Positions 44,512 through 53,463 of a stretch of DNA of 64,000 nt are shown here, in pieces. The notes beneath the pieces were generated by a model that made no database searches, was not told the DNA's origin, and saw nothing but the letters and a program-made list of their open reading frames with translations. The position numbers were made by a program, and so were the translations under genes. Source of the stretch: Endobugula sp965225895 (lineage in GTDB: Bacteria > Pseudomonadota > Gammaproteobacteria > Pseudomonadales > Cellvibrionaceae); the NCBI GenBank assembly GCA_965225895.1, contig CBDDBR010000011.1:1054001-1118000 (forward strand), written 5' to 3'. Numbering within the stretch: the first letter of the stretch is position 1; each line of letters begins with the position of its first letter.

Positions 44512-47292
44512 TTAGCCCTGTAATAATTGCAACACTTGTTGTGGCGCTGCATTCGCCTGTGCAAGAATGGCTTGTGATGCCTGAGACAATACTTGCGCAC
44601 GACTTAAGGCCGCTGTTTCTGCCGCGAAATCGGCATCTACAATTCGCGATCTTGCCGCAGAACTATTCTCAGATACGTTAGCGAGGTTAGAAACTGTAAA
44701 ATCCAAACGGTTATTAATCGCACCTAATTCTGAACGCGTGGAGTTAATGGTTTCTAAGGCAACATCTACCGATTCAATCGCTGCTTGCGCACCTGCGGCT
44801 GTCGCTACACTAATATTGGATAGTGATGAACCTGTGACTGTACCACTAAGATCAGTATTAAGATCCTTAAGGCCTGTCGCCGTTGCACCGTTACCCGTTA
44901 ATTCAATAGAAATTGGAGATCCGTCGTTAATTGAAGTTAATTCGATAGAGGCATTAACCGTTTGCGTATCCAATACACCTTCTGTTGCATCTGTATCAAC
45001 AAAGTTAATGCCCAGTACTGCACCTGTCGCTATACCATTCGTCTGACCAACGCCCAGCGTAATACTAGAATTACTCTCTAATTTAATTTCACCATTTTCA
45101 TCGATTGTTGCCGTTACACCTGTTGATGCTTGCGCCGTATTAATTGTACTAACTGCTGCATCAATATCATCTACATCAATACCTGAAACCTCAACACCAT
45201 TAATGTTAATCGAACCATTAGTGCCTGTAATAGCTGTACTATGAGTACCTGCTATTAAGGTACCACCAGTATCTAGTAAGCCCACAAAACCTGTGCCGTT
45301 AGCATCATCGGCTAAATCAAATGGGTTATCAGATGCAAAATGTAATCTATCTGAATCATCTACATATGCAGTCACACCGTGAGTGCCTGTCCCATCATTT
45401 ACAATATCGGCAATCTCAGTTGCAGTAATTAACCCATCGCTTTGTGCAGCGGCTAAATCAACATCAACACCATTAATTTCAAAACCTGCTGCCGAGCTGG
45501 TAATCGTACCCGTACCACCATTAAGACCTTCGATATCCAAGCCTAAAGCTGCGTTCAAGTCACCCGCTGTTTCTGTGTTTGTCGCCGCACTTAATGTGAA
45601 TGTACCTGTATTAGAGACTGTATCTCTAAATGCTAGTCGGCTACTATCATCAAGATACGCTTCAACATTATTACCAGCTAACTCAGCATTGATAGCTGCC
45701 ACCAAGCCCGCGGCATCGGTTGTATCAGTATCTAAATCAACAACCGTGGCATTACCATCACCATCGGTTACGGTAAACTCCGTACCTGTGGTTGAAAAAT
45801 CAAATACTGAAGGGGCCGCCGCACCATGTAACTCAGAAAATGACGTTGATGGCGAGGCAAAGGCTGTGGTTGCAGTCACTTCTACAGGGTTAATATCACC
45901 ATCGTATGAATACGACTGTGAAGCTGATGCTGTTGCCACTACACCCGTTTCTGATGTTACATCATTGATGTTATCAATTTTTGCTTGAAGGCTATCGGAG
46001 CCTGTTGTTGCGGCAATCGATACACCATTAATAATGACATCGCCTGCAGCAATGTCTAAATCTTGATTGGTTGAACTGAGCGCCTCGCCTTGTACTTGCC
46101 CAGCTGAAGTCTCTCGGAAACCTAATACTGATAAATCAGTATCCGTACCATTAGCACCTTTACTAATACTAATATCTGATCCGTCATCTGACGTTAATGC
46201 TAAGCTACCTACAAATAAAGCCGCATCTGTTGCGCCCGCTGCATACTCTGTTTTATCACTCGGCACATCACCGCCTTGATCCAGAGTATTTGTATCGCTA
46301 ATACCTAAAATACTATCTAAGGTGCCTGACACTAAGCTCAAAGCAATACCTGCACCAGTATCATTGCTTAGCACTAAAGCACCACTATCATTAAGACTCG
46401 CTTCAACAAGGCCACCCGTTTTAGTGTTAATTTGACTCACTAAGTCATCAAGGTCTGCTGAACTAGTAAATGTAAAGTCCGTTTGTGAATTATCTGCGGC
46501 ATTAAATACCGACACAGTTAAAGTATCTGCCGCAATGACTCCCGATCCTACCGTACCTGCTTCTATCACATTATAAGCCGATGCGGTTACACCATTAATA
46601 TTGGTGTTTACATCATCCACAATATCTTGCAAACGATCTGTTGAACCATCAAACGCAGATAAAGCCTGACCATTAATTAAAATATCTCCATCACCATATG
46701 TTACCGCCGTATTATCCGTTGCATTAAGTGCGGTTAAATCGGCCAATCGATCACCTGATAAATCAGAGGATGTTGAACCCAAACCTAATGACTGTGTATT
46801 CATTGCCGAGATAGAAAATGACACCGTTTGGTTGGCCTCTGAACCCACTTGTAAACTAACTTCACCTAATGACCCATCCAATATTTTTTGACCATTAAAG
46901 CTCGTTGTTTCAGATATACGATCTAATTCAGAAATTAATTGTTGCACTTCGGCATCAAGCGTTGCTCTATCGGCGTCAGAATAAATACCATTCGATGACT
47001 GAATAGATAGTTCACGAATACGCTGCAAAATATTAGTGGATTCATCCAAGGCACCTTCTGCCGTTTGAATAAGTGACACACCATCATTCGCATTACGAAT
47101 AGCTTGGTCTAGCCCCTTGATTTGTGAGGTGATTCGATTAGAAATTGATAAACCCGCCGCATCATCTGCTGCAGAGTTAATACGTTTACCTGAAGAAAGT
47201 CGCTCACTGGCCTGATCTAAGGCAGCCCCAGAATGAGTAAGTTGTCGCTGGGCATTCAACGACGATACATTGGTATTAATGACTAAAGGCAT
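44512..47292 (-). CDS. Flagellin 2, giant
   Basis: A second flagellin of 926 residues with complete D0/D1 ends (PLVINTNVSSLNAQRQLTHSGAALDQASERLSSGKRINSAADDAAGL ... ending in ANAAPQQVLQLLQG). The surface region matches flagellin 1 very closely from GEALSSTNQDLDIAAGD (about residue 400) through DIVNDGT and beyond, while the segment at about 190-380 differs more. It is preceded by a sigma-54-type promoter instead of sigma-28 and has its own terminator, so the two flagellins can be made at different stages. AGGAGA is the ribosome-binding site. Which of the two dominates the filament is unknown. Confidence 0.96.
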   Translation of the reverse strand: MPLVINTNVSSLNAQRQLTHSGAALDQASERLSSGKRINSAADDAAGLSISNRITSQIKGLDQAIRNANDGVSLIQTAEGALDESTNILQRIRELSIQSSNGIYSDADRATLDAEVQQLISELDRISETTSFNGQKILDGSLGEVSLQVGSEANQTVSFSISAMNTQSLGLGSTSSDLSGDRLADLTALNATDNTAVTYGDGDILINGQALSAFDGSTDRLQDIVDDVNTNINGVTASAYNVIEAGTVGSGVIAADTLTVSVFNAADNSQTDFTFTSSADLDDLVSQINTKTGGLVEASLNDSGALVLSNDTGAGIALSLVSGTLDSILGISDTNTLDQGGDVPSDKTEYAAGATDAALFVGSLALTSDDGSDISISKGANGTDTDLSVLGFRETSAGQVQGEALSSTNQDLDIAAGDVIINGVSIAATTGSDSLQAKIDNINDVTSETGVVATASASQSYSYDGDINPVEVTATTAFASPSTSFSELHGAAAPSVFDFSTTGTEFTVTDGDGNATVVDLDTDTTDAAGLVAAINAELAGNNVEAYLDDSSRLAFRDTVSNTGTFTLSAATNTETAGDLNAALGLDIEGLNGGTGTITSSAAGFEINGVDVDLAAAQSDGLITATEIADIVNDGTGTHGVTAYVDDSDRLHFASDNPFDLADDANGTGFVGLLDTGGTLIAGTHSTAITGTNGSININGVEVSGIDVDDIDAAVSTINTAQASTGVTATIDENGEIKLESNSSITLGVGQTNGIATGAVLGINFVDTDATEGVLDTQTVNASIELTSINDGSPISIELTGNGATATGLKDLNTDLSGTVTGSSLSNISVATAAGAQAAIESVDVALETINSTRSELGAINNRLDFTVSNLANVSENSSAARSRIVDADFAAETAALSRAQVLSQASQAILAQANAAPQQVLQLLQG

Positions 47293-47370
47293 AGCCCGTC
47301 TCCTATTACATTGTCAACGTGTTTGATCAATCGCAATATGCGATGAAATTGTTATTCACAAACACTATTT

Positions 47371-47387
47371 AGCAATGCCTATGCCAA
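47371..47387 (-). promoter_or_regulatory. Sigma-54 promoter of flagellin 2
   Basis: On the minus strand TTGGCAT-N5-TTGCT, with GG and GC exactly ten bases apart, matches the RpoN consensus TGGCAC-N5-TTGCW. It lies 79 bp upstream of the flagellin 2 ATG. No FliA-type sequence was found in the same region. Confidence 0.78.
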
Positions 47388-47499
47388 ACTAAAATAATTT
47401 AAAAAAAACAATTACTTAGCTAATAAAGTCATATTTTTTGTCTATACTTATTCATAGAGAACGGCAATACATTGCCACTTTAAAAGAGGAGTTTATGTG

Positions 47500-47808
47500 A
47501 TGAATCAAGACGTTGCCGAAATGTTGCTATCAATTACAGAGACCATGTTAGCCATGGCAAAAGAAAATCATTGGCAGGAATTTGCGGAGCAGGAAAAAAA
47601 TCGCGCTAAAATAATTGCTGATATAAAAGCTCAATATGGTGAAAGTTTTACAGGGCACGATGAACACACAATTTCTGTATTAGAAAAAATTATCGCGATT
47701 AATCAAACGATACATGGGCTCTCACTAAAACAACTGAATGCTGATAAACACGCTATTTTATCACTCAACAAAAGCCAAAAATTATCGAGTGCCTATCAAG
47801 CACGTTAA
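47500..47808 (+). CDS. Small helical FliT-like protein
   Basis: A 102-residue, mainly helical protein (LLSITETMLAMAKENHWQEFAEQEKNRAKIIADIKAQYG) with the FliT-like layout of two or three amphipathic helices, a conserved tryptophan and an Arg/Lys-rich second helix. ATG 47500 is chosen because AAGAGGAG lies 8 bases upstream; GTG 47497 is also in frame. It is divergent from flagellin 2 and convergent with the bicupin gene. A chaperone role for a flagellar export substrate is likely from context, but FlgN-type or an unrelated function cannot be excluded. Confidence 0.5.
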   Translation: MNQDVAEMLLSITETMLAMAKENHWQEFAEQEKNRAKIIADIKAQYGESFTGHDEHTISVLEKIIAINQTIHGLSLKQLNADKHAILSLNKSQKLSSAYQAR

Positions 47809-47833
47809 TTATTTATTGTGATTGATAGAAAAA

Positions 47834-48520
47834 TTATTCTTGTAAATGACCTGTTTTTACATAAATTAATGCGCCGTCATTACGTGTAAAAGGCGTATGC
47901 TGGCTTAAGTGCGGACTACGTATCCATGTTCCTTCGGGGTACTCTCCATGTTCATCGTAAAAAGTACCCTCAAGTACAAATATCTCTTCTCCCCCCCAAT
48001 GCTGATGAGGATTAAACACCGTATTCGGCGCCCATTTTACTAGTGCTACATGCTCATTTTTATATTCATGTAGTGGCATTACCTTTAACCCTGCGACCAT
48101 TCCTGGATGCCATGGCATACGTGCAGTATCAATTTGCCGACTGCTAATGTCGGCTTTTTCCATTTGATGTAATTTAACCAATATTGTCGCACCCTCTGCC
48201 CCTACTTTTGGGGTATGCGACGTGCCAACAGGATTACGCACATAAGTCCCTTTGGGGTATTCATCGTACTCATCAGCAAAGGTACCTTCGAGCACCAAAA
48301 ATTCTTCGCCTCCCGTGTGTTCATGTTTAGAGAATTCACTGTGAGGAGCATAACGCACAATGGATGTCGCACGCGCAATTTCATCACCTACTCTGTCGAG
48401 CAGCATACGCTCTACACCTGACATGGGTGAGTCAATCCATTGGTAGTCTTTTTTATAGATGACCACACGCTCATTAAAATCAGCGTTATAGCGATAACCT
48501 TGTTCTAGTTCTGGCTTCAT
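47834..48520 (-). CDS. ChrR-like bicupin protein
   Basis: A 228-residue protein with two cupin halves. Half 1 has FSKHEHTGGEEFLVLEGTFADEYDEYPKGTYVRNP (about 62-96) and half 2 FNPHQHWGGEEIFVLEGTFYDEHGEYPEGTWIRSP (about 172-206). Each has the His-x-His...Glu metal ligands. This is the ChrR cupin type, seen in anti-sigma factors and metal-dependent enzymes. Here the zinc anti-sigma N-terminal domain is absent, so an anti-sigma role is unlikely. ATG 48520 (MKPELEQGYRYNADFNERV) with AAAGG upstream is preferred over 48550. The adjacent TetR gene probably regulates it. Confidence 0.8.
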   Translation of the reverse strand: MKPELEQGYRYNADFNERVVIYKKDYQWIDSPMSGVERMLLDRVGDEIARATSIVRYAPHSEFSKHEHTGGEEFLVLEGTFADEYDEYPKGTYVRNPVGTSHTPKVGAEGATILVKLHQMEKADISSRQIDTARMPWHPGMVAGLKVMPLHEYKNEHVALVKWAPNTVFNPHQHWGGEEIFVLEGTFYDEHGEYPEGTWIRSPHLSQHTPFTRNDGALIYVKTGHLQE

Positions 48521-48604
48521 AGCACAACCTTTTATTTTTAATACCGCCACAATGTAAACACATCATTGAGCAACCAATGAGTGGAGTGATTCATTCATAA
48601 ATTA

Positions 48605-48678
48605 TGGATTCATAAATCAACAGTTCATAAAACATAGATTTATAAAACATGGATTCATAAATCAACAGTTCATAAAAT
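48605..48678. repeat. AT-rich direct repeat, 45-bp period
   Basis: A roughly 28-base segment beginning TGGATTCATAAATCAACAG is repeated at 48605 and 48650, and partial TTCATAAA copies flank it. It lies between the bicupin start and the TetR terminator and encodes nothing. It may be a slippage expansion in the promoter region or a set of binding sites. Confidence 0.75.
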
Positions 48679-48721
48679 AGTAGCCCATACACAACAGGTC
48701 ATCACACAACACAAAAAGCAT

Positions 48722-48735
48722 CTACTGATAGATAG
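48722..48735. promoter_or_regulatory. Candidate TetR operator upstream of bicupin gene
   Basis: CTACTGATAGATAG, read on the opposite strand, is CTATCTATCAGTAG. It shares its CTATCTA core and symmetric layout with the sequence just upstream of tetR (49401-49414). A shared site in front of both genes is what an autoregulating TetR with one target would show. Confidence 0.45.
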
Positions 48736-48750
48736 TTGTTTTATCTTCAT

Positions 48751-48781
48751 AAAAAGGAGCTATGATCATGCTCCTTTTTTA
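48751..48781 (-). terminator. Terminator after tetR
   Basis: GGAGC and GCTCC arms around a 9-base loop (itself containing TGATCA), with A5 before and T6-7 after, form an intrinsic terminator that can work on both strands. On the minus strand it ends tetR transcription about 30 bp past the stop. Confidence 0.85.
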
Positions 48782-48807
48782 TAAAAATTTATTCGCTATT
48801 AAAAAAC

Positions 48808-49386
48808 TTATTGCTGCCTTTTAAGGCGATTTAGCCCTTCTGAAACAATTAACTCTAAATACGAAGCTTGTTTTTTCGCTCTAGCAATTAACAATCCGCC
48901 TTCTAATGATGATAACAAGTAAGCCGCTGCTGATTTTGCATTGATAGTTTCTTTAAATACTTGTTGCTCTTGGCCTAATACAATCGCGTTTGCTAACCAT
49001 GCCTCTATGGAGGTAAAAAATTCACAGACTTTTTGGTTAGCTTCTTCTGGCAAAGCCAATTTATCACTGGCCAACATACCGTATATACAGAATTTATCTT
49101 CTTCTAGTAATTCAGCATATACGGTGCAAATACTCTCTATACGTTGAAGGCCCTGTGATTCTGTTTGGGCAAGATTATTTAAAAACGCAGTAAAACGCTC
49201 TGCATAACGGTCAATTAAATGAATAACCAAATCTTGTTTAGTCGGAAAGTAATAATGAATACTTGAGGTTTTAACACCGACTTCATTTTGTATATCTCTA
49301 TAACTAAAGTCATTAAAACCACGAGTTTGCATAAAATGCTCAGCGACATCGAGTATTTTTGCTGCTGTGGCGTTATGTTCTTGCAT
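48808..49386 (-). CDS. TetR-family regulator
   Basis: A 192-residue repressor-type protein. The HTH is clear: ILDVAEHFMQTRGFNDFSYRDIQNEVGVKTSSIHYYFPTKQDLVIHLI (about residues 11-58), with the TetR hallmark SSIHYYFPTKQDL. The C-terminal ligand domain is all-helical with KFCIYGMLASD, resembling YxaF/NemR-type regulators that respond to reactive small molecules; this is a weak resemblance. A palindrome just upstream of its start (49401) and a related site before the bicupin gene suggest autoregulation and one main target. Confidence 0.88.
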   Translation of the reverse strand: MQEHNATAAKILDVAEHFMQTRGFNDFSYRDIQNEVGVKTSSIHYYFPTKQDLVIHLIDRYAERFTAFLNNLAQTESQGLQRIESICTVYAELLEEDKFCIYGMLASDKLALPEEANQKVCEFFTSIEAWLANAIVLGQEQQVFKETINAKSAAAYLLSSLEGGLLIARAKKQASYLELIVSEGLNRLKRQQ

Positions 49387-49400
49387 GTACTTTACCCAAC

Positions 49401-49417
49401 CTATCTAATGATAGATG
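49401..49417. promoter_or_regulatory. Candidate TetR self-operator
   Basis: CTATC-TAAT-GATAG is a perfect 5-bp inverted repeat 15 bp upstream of the tetR ATG, followed by ATG. Its position overlaps the expected promoter and its sequence resembles the site at 48722-48735. Confidence 0.55.
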
Positions 49418-49528
49418 ATTATAAAGGTAAATGCAGGTGTGTCAATGTCTATTATTACTGACGAATAGCCGCCAATATTACTGATGAAATAACCATATAA
49501 CGCTTATATCTCGTTAACAATAAAACGA

Positions 49529-50794
49529 CTATAAACGGCTAAATAGATTTAACTCTGATATTCGTAAAAAGCTCGCTTGCGCAGCTTGTAGTATTAGCGT
49601 TTGCGCTGATAAACGACTCGCCGCTTCGGCATAATCAAGGTCGCGTAAATCGGATAAAATCGTATTTGACACTAGCTCTGTATCTAAATGCTGTTCTTTA
49701 GTGCTTTCTAAAATATTAACCCGCGTCCCTATTTCAGTAACTACTTTAGAAACTGAATCTTGTATATGCGACAAGTTATCAAGTGTTGTAGCTACCGACG
49801 ATGATACCCGCTCTCTCGATTCAGAAGTTCCATCAAATGCCTGCATGGCATCGCGAAATCGCATCAGTGTTGTTAACACATCTTGGGTACCCGTAGAATC
49901 AATAAACAATTGATCACCTTTAACCCCAGCTCCCGTATCAGCCGATGCGGGGGTACCCGTAATACGCACGCTCACACCATGATAAACAAGGTCTTCACCC
50001 GCCGCATAGGGTTGGTTTTCTGCAATAATTTTTCCCGTAGAGCGTTCAGTAACGGTAAAGTTTTTTGCCGCAGGTGATAAATTTGTATCATCGTTAAACG
50101 TAATAACAATATCCTCTGGGTAAAACTCATCGTAAGCCGCTTGATCAACAACCTCTCCTATAGAAATCGTCACAGGTGGTACCGATCGATTGTTAGGATT
50201 TGGCGATGTTATCACTGTATTATTTACACTAGGAATATCAACAAAAATAGATTTACCTGAATCGCTGGCTTCAACAAATGTATTATTGGCAACTTTAATA
50301 CTCATTACACCTTCATCGCCATCAAATCGAAAGCCATTAGTACTGTCACCTGAAAAAGCAGATGTTTTGCTTTTGTATCCTGAAAAAATATAATCCCCAT
50401 TTGAATTACGCGTATTCGCTAAACTGACCAACTCATCTAATCGCGAATCCACTTCTGTTGCCAATGCTTCATATTCACTCTCTGATAAACTAGCCGTGTT
50501 ACCTGCTTGTACGGCTAATTCTTTTATACGTTGCACAAGGTTTGTCACGCTGTTTAACGATGCTTCTTCTGTTTCTAAATTATTTTGCGCAATGGCAATA
50601 TTCTTATTATATTGCTCAATTAAAGCAATATTATCTGTTAGGCTTTGAATACGTGTAGCCGCAACAGGATCATCGGCTGCAGTTAACACACGTTTACCCG
50701 TTGATAATTGCTCTTGCGTTTTGGCTATTTCATTATTTGCATTGGCCATACTTTGATTAGCCAAACTAAAGATTTGTAAATTAGAAATACGCAT
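49529..50794 (-). CDS. flgL: Hook-filament junction protein FlgL
   Basis: Second junction protein (HAP3) linking hook to filament. Its 421 residues are near normal. The N-terminus RISNLQIFSLANQSMANANNEIAKTQEQLSTGKRVLTAADDPVAATRI and the C-terminal YAEAASRLSAQTLILQAAQASFLRISELNLFSRL are the expected coiled-coil flagellin-like ends. It follows flgK by 32 bp, so it would normally be cotranscribed. With the IS in flgK, flgL expression from the flgF-type promoter may be cut or altered by polarity. Confidence 0.95.
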   Translation of the reverse strand: MRISNLQIFSLANQSMANANNEIAKTQEQLSTGKRVLTAADDPVAATRIQSLTDNIALIEQYNKNIAIAQNNLETEEASLNSVTNLVQRIKELAVQAGNTASLSESEYEALATEVDSRLDELVSLANTRNSNGDYIFSGYKSKTSAFSGDSTNGFRFDGDEGVMSIKVANNTFVEASDSGKSIFVDIPSVNNTVITSPNPNNRSVPPVTISIGEVVDQAAYDEFYPEDIVITFNDDTNLSPAAKNFTVTERSTGKIIAENQPYAAGEDLVYHGVSVRITGTPASADTGAGVKGDQLFIDSTGTQDVLTTLMRFRDAMQAFDGTSESRERVSSSVATTLDNLSHIQDSVSKVVTEIGTRVNILESTKEQHLDTELVSNTILSDLRDLDYAEAASRLSAQTLILQAAQASFLRISELNLFSRL

Positions 50795-50826
50795 AAGCCA
50801 TACTCTTTTAGGATACGTTGTACTAT

Positions 50827-53460
50827 TTAAAAGCTACTTAATAATCGGTCAAACAAGTCTCGTGCGACAGTAATTACTTGTGCATTCGCAGAATATAATT
50901 GCTCAAAGCGAATTAAATCTGCAGCCTCTTCATCTAAATTAACGCCCGATATTGAATTACGTAAGTTCACCGTTTGTTCTAATACACTTTCGGCAGCACT
51001 GGTACTGTTTTGTGATGTACTGGCCTTAATACCAATGGTTTCTACCAGTTGATTGTAGGCTTCTTGAAAACTTTGGCTATCGCCATCAATCACCTGTAAT
51101 TGTTGCAGGCCAGACATTAATAAAGCATTACGATTATCTAATTCGGGATCGTTATTAAAATCTAAAGAAAACACATCGCCAGCAACAGGGCTTCCTGTAA
51201 TATTTGCTTGTATGCCTAAATACGCAGCGCGAGAAAAATTAGCACCACTACTATCACCAAAAATAGCACTGGTTGTAGGATTGGTTGATAAACTCAAATT
51301 TTCAGAAAGGCTAACATCAATACGTCCACCAATAGTAACTTGTGAACTGGTGTGTGTACCCGAACCCGTTAAAGACACAGCACTATTTTCACCATCACTC
51401 ACATCAATGCTACCACCGCCTGTGGCTGCGGCAGTAAGCTCAACCGTAAAGTCGTCACCTAGCGTAGAATGCAGTTGCACATAAAATTCACTCGTGGAGG
51501 CATCATAAGCACTCACGGCATAAATACCTTGAGCTTGTAAATTGTCATTTGCATTTATGGTATCGGCTAAATAATCGTTAAAATCTTCTCCATTATTTAA
51601 CGTTGTCGACGGCACGCTATCACTAACCACAGCCCCATCGTAAGCAATGAGCGATTCACCATTTAAACTTAATTGCAAAGGCTCTGATACTGTCAATGCA
51701 GGGCTTCTAAACTCAAGATAGTTAAACGCTTGGGCACTCACACCATCAATATTACTTAATGCATTGGCCGTAGTTCTCGCGCTTGCATTTTCTGTCGTGA
51801 AAATATTTTGTGATGTAGTAATCGCTGTAACGGGATCGGTACTAACAATCGTCATTGTTTCTACAGGATAATTATTACCTGTGCTGCCAATACCGCTAAT
51901 ACCATTGGCATTAGCCACTGTCGTAAATGTAGAACCTTCTATATCAAAACCTAACAAAGTATTTGCCTGACCCGCAGGGGCATTATCTGTGCCGCCATCG
52001 GGATCGGCATTATAATTTTGTAAGGTAATATCTGCCGTACCGTGATCATTAGAAGAAAAAGCCAATGCACTGCCTTGTGCGGTATCAGTAATATAAGCGG
52101 TGATATTAGTAGAGGCTAAATCATCATTAATGGCCGCTAATAATTCGGTATTTGAACTAATAGAAGCAGCATCAATATTGACTGTAAACGTGCCGTCATG
52201 AGTAGCACTTGGGGTATTACTGACCACCACATCAAATGAAAACGTATTCGCCGATGTACTAAAATCAATCGCGGCAAATGCAGGTGCAGTACTGGATGGT
52301 TTTACTGCGGCTTGCGTTGCTTGTGTGCTACCTGTAGGCAAACCTAAAATAGCCCCTTGGCTTTGTACTGTTGTTTGGCCATTGTCACTAGGAAACAATT
52401 GATTTTGCACCCCTGGTACATATACCTGATTACGAATGGGTGGCGACAGTTGTACAGGGTTTCCAGGGTCAGAATTATCTAAAATATCGTATGTATTTGC
52501 AGTAGTAAATTTCACAAGTAACGGAGGTGACATAGCTCCCTCTTGTGCAAATAAAGGTAAAGCATTACCCGATGCATCAAATAAGGAAGTCACCTCTCCT
52601 GCGCTAATCACAGCAGTGCCTAAATTACCTAAATGTGTGTTGGTACTTAGGGGGCTTGCTAACGCAAGATCTTCGGCTTCTAGTGTAGTTGTTGATAAAT
52701 CTTGTGCGGCAGTACGTGTAGGCTGAATTAAAAACTGCTCATCACCGCTAAAATTCACCTCATCAAATGTTAATGTTAAGCCGTCAAACTCAATACTCGC
52801 AGGAAATACAGTAGGAACTAAATTACTGAGTAATTCCGTATTATCAGAAAGACGGGTCACACGATACACACCCGCATTGGCTTCTACTGATAACATATAA
52901 TCACTGGTCGTAATGCTTGATGTATCGGTAATATTTACGCTTAAACGATTAGTATTATCCGCATTGTGGCTACTGGCAAATATTCGACCCGCCGCTGCGG
53001 CATCGGTATTGATATCGGTAAATAATTGACTGCCAAACGTATTATTTAGTGTTATTCCTTGTTGCTGTAACCCATTGATATTCTCTGCAATCGATAAGGC
53101 GACACGCCCAATGTCATTATAGGTGGTATCAATAACCGTTTTTTGAAAATCGAGTAAACCACCAATTTCACCACCAGAAAAAGAAGACGTTACTATCTCA
53201 CTGCCCGACTCAGCACTTAAACGAATCTCAGGTTTTGATGGATCAAATTCATTTTGTCCCAACGCAACACTCGATGAAATCGAACCTAAAACTAACGAAA
53301 TACCATTGCCAACAGTCACGTTAACTTGATTATCGTCTTGAACAGAAACATTCACCGACACAAGCTTTGCTAATTCTTTTAATGCTTCGTCACGTTGGTC
53401 TAATAAATCATTCGGTTGATTCGATGATGCACCAGAAAATTGAGCAATGCTGTTATTAAG
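50827..53460 (-). pseudogene. flgK: flgK 3' fragment, cut off by IS30 copy 2
   Basis: The C-terminal 877 residues of hook-filament junction protein FlgK. The native part resumes at LNNSIAQFSGASSNQPNDLLDQRDEALKELAKLVSVNV, the conserved D1 segment, and ends with the FlgK tail GVNLDEEAADLIRFEQLYSANAQVITVARDLFDRLL. A GTG inside the IS end can start this frame (MSRLVYEFG...), but the product lacks the N-terminal D0/D1 helices and cannot fill its place in the junction. Joining it to the 5' fragment in frame restores 1056 residues, well above the usual 550-680; the extra lies in Ser/Thr/Ala-rich surface modules. Confidence 0.95.
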
Positions 53461-53463
53461 GTT

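Noticed and set aside
41579..46279. Plus-strand open frames rich in Val/Ala/Pro opposite the flagellin genes
   Set aside because: They are antisense shadows caused by the low-complexity composition of the flagellin genes, without ribosome-binding sites.
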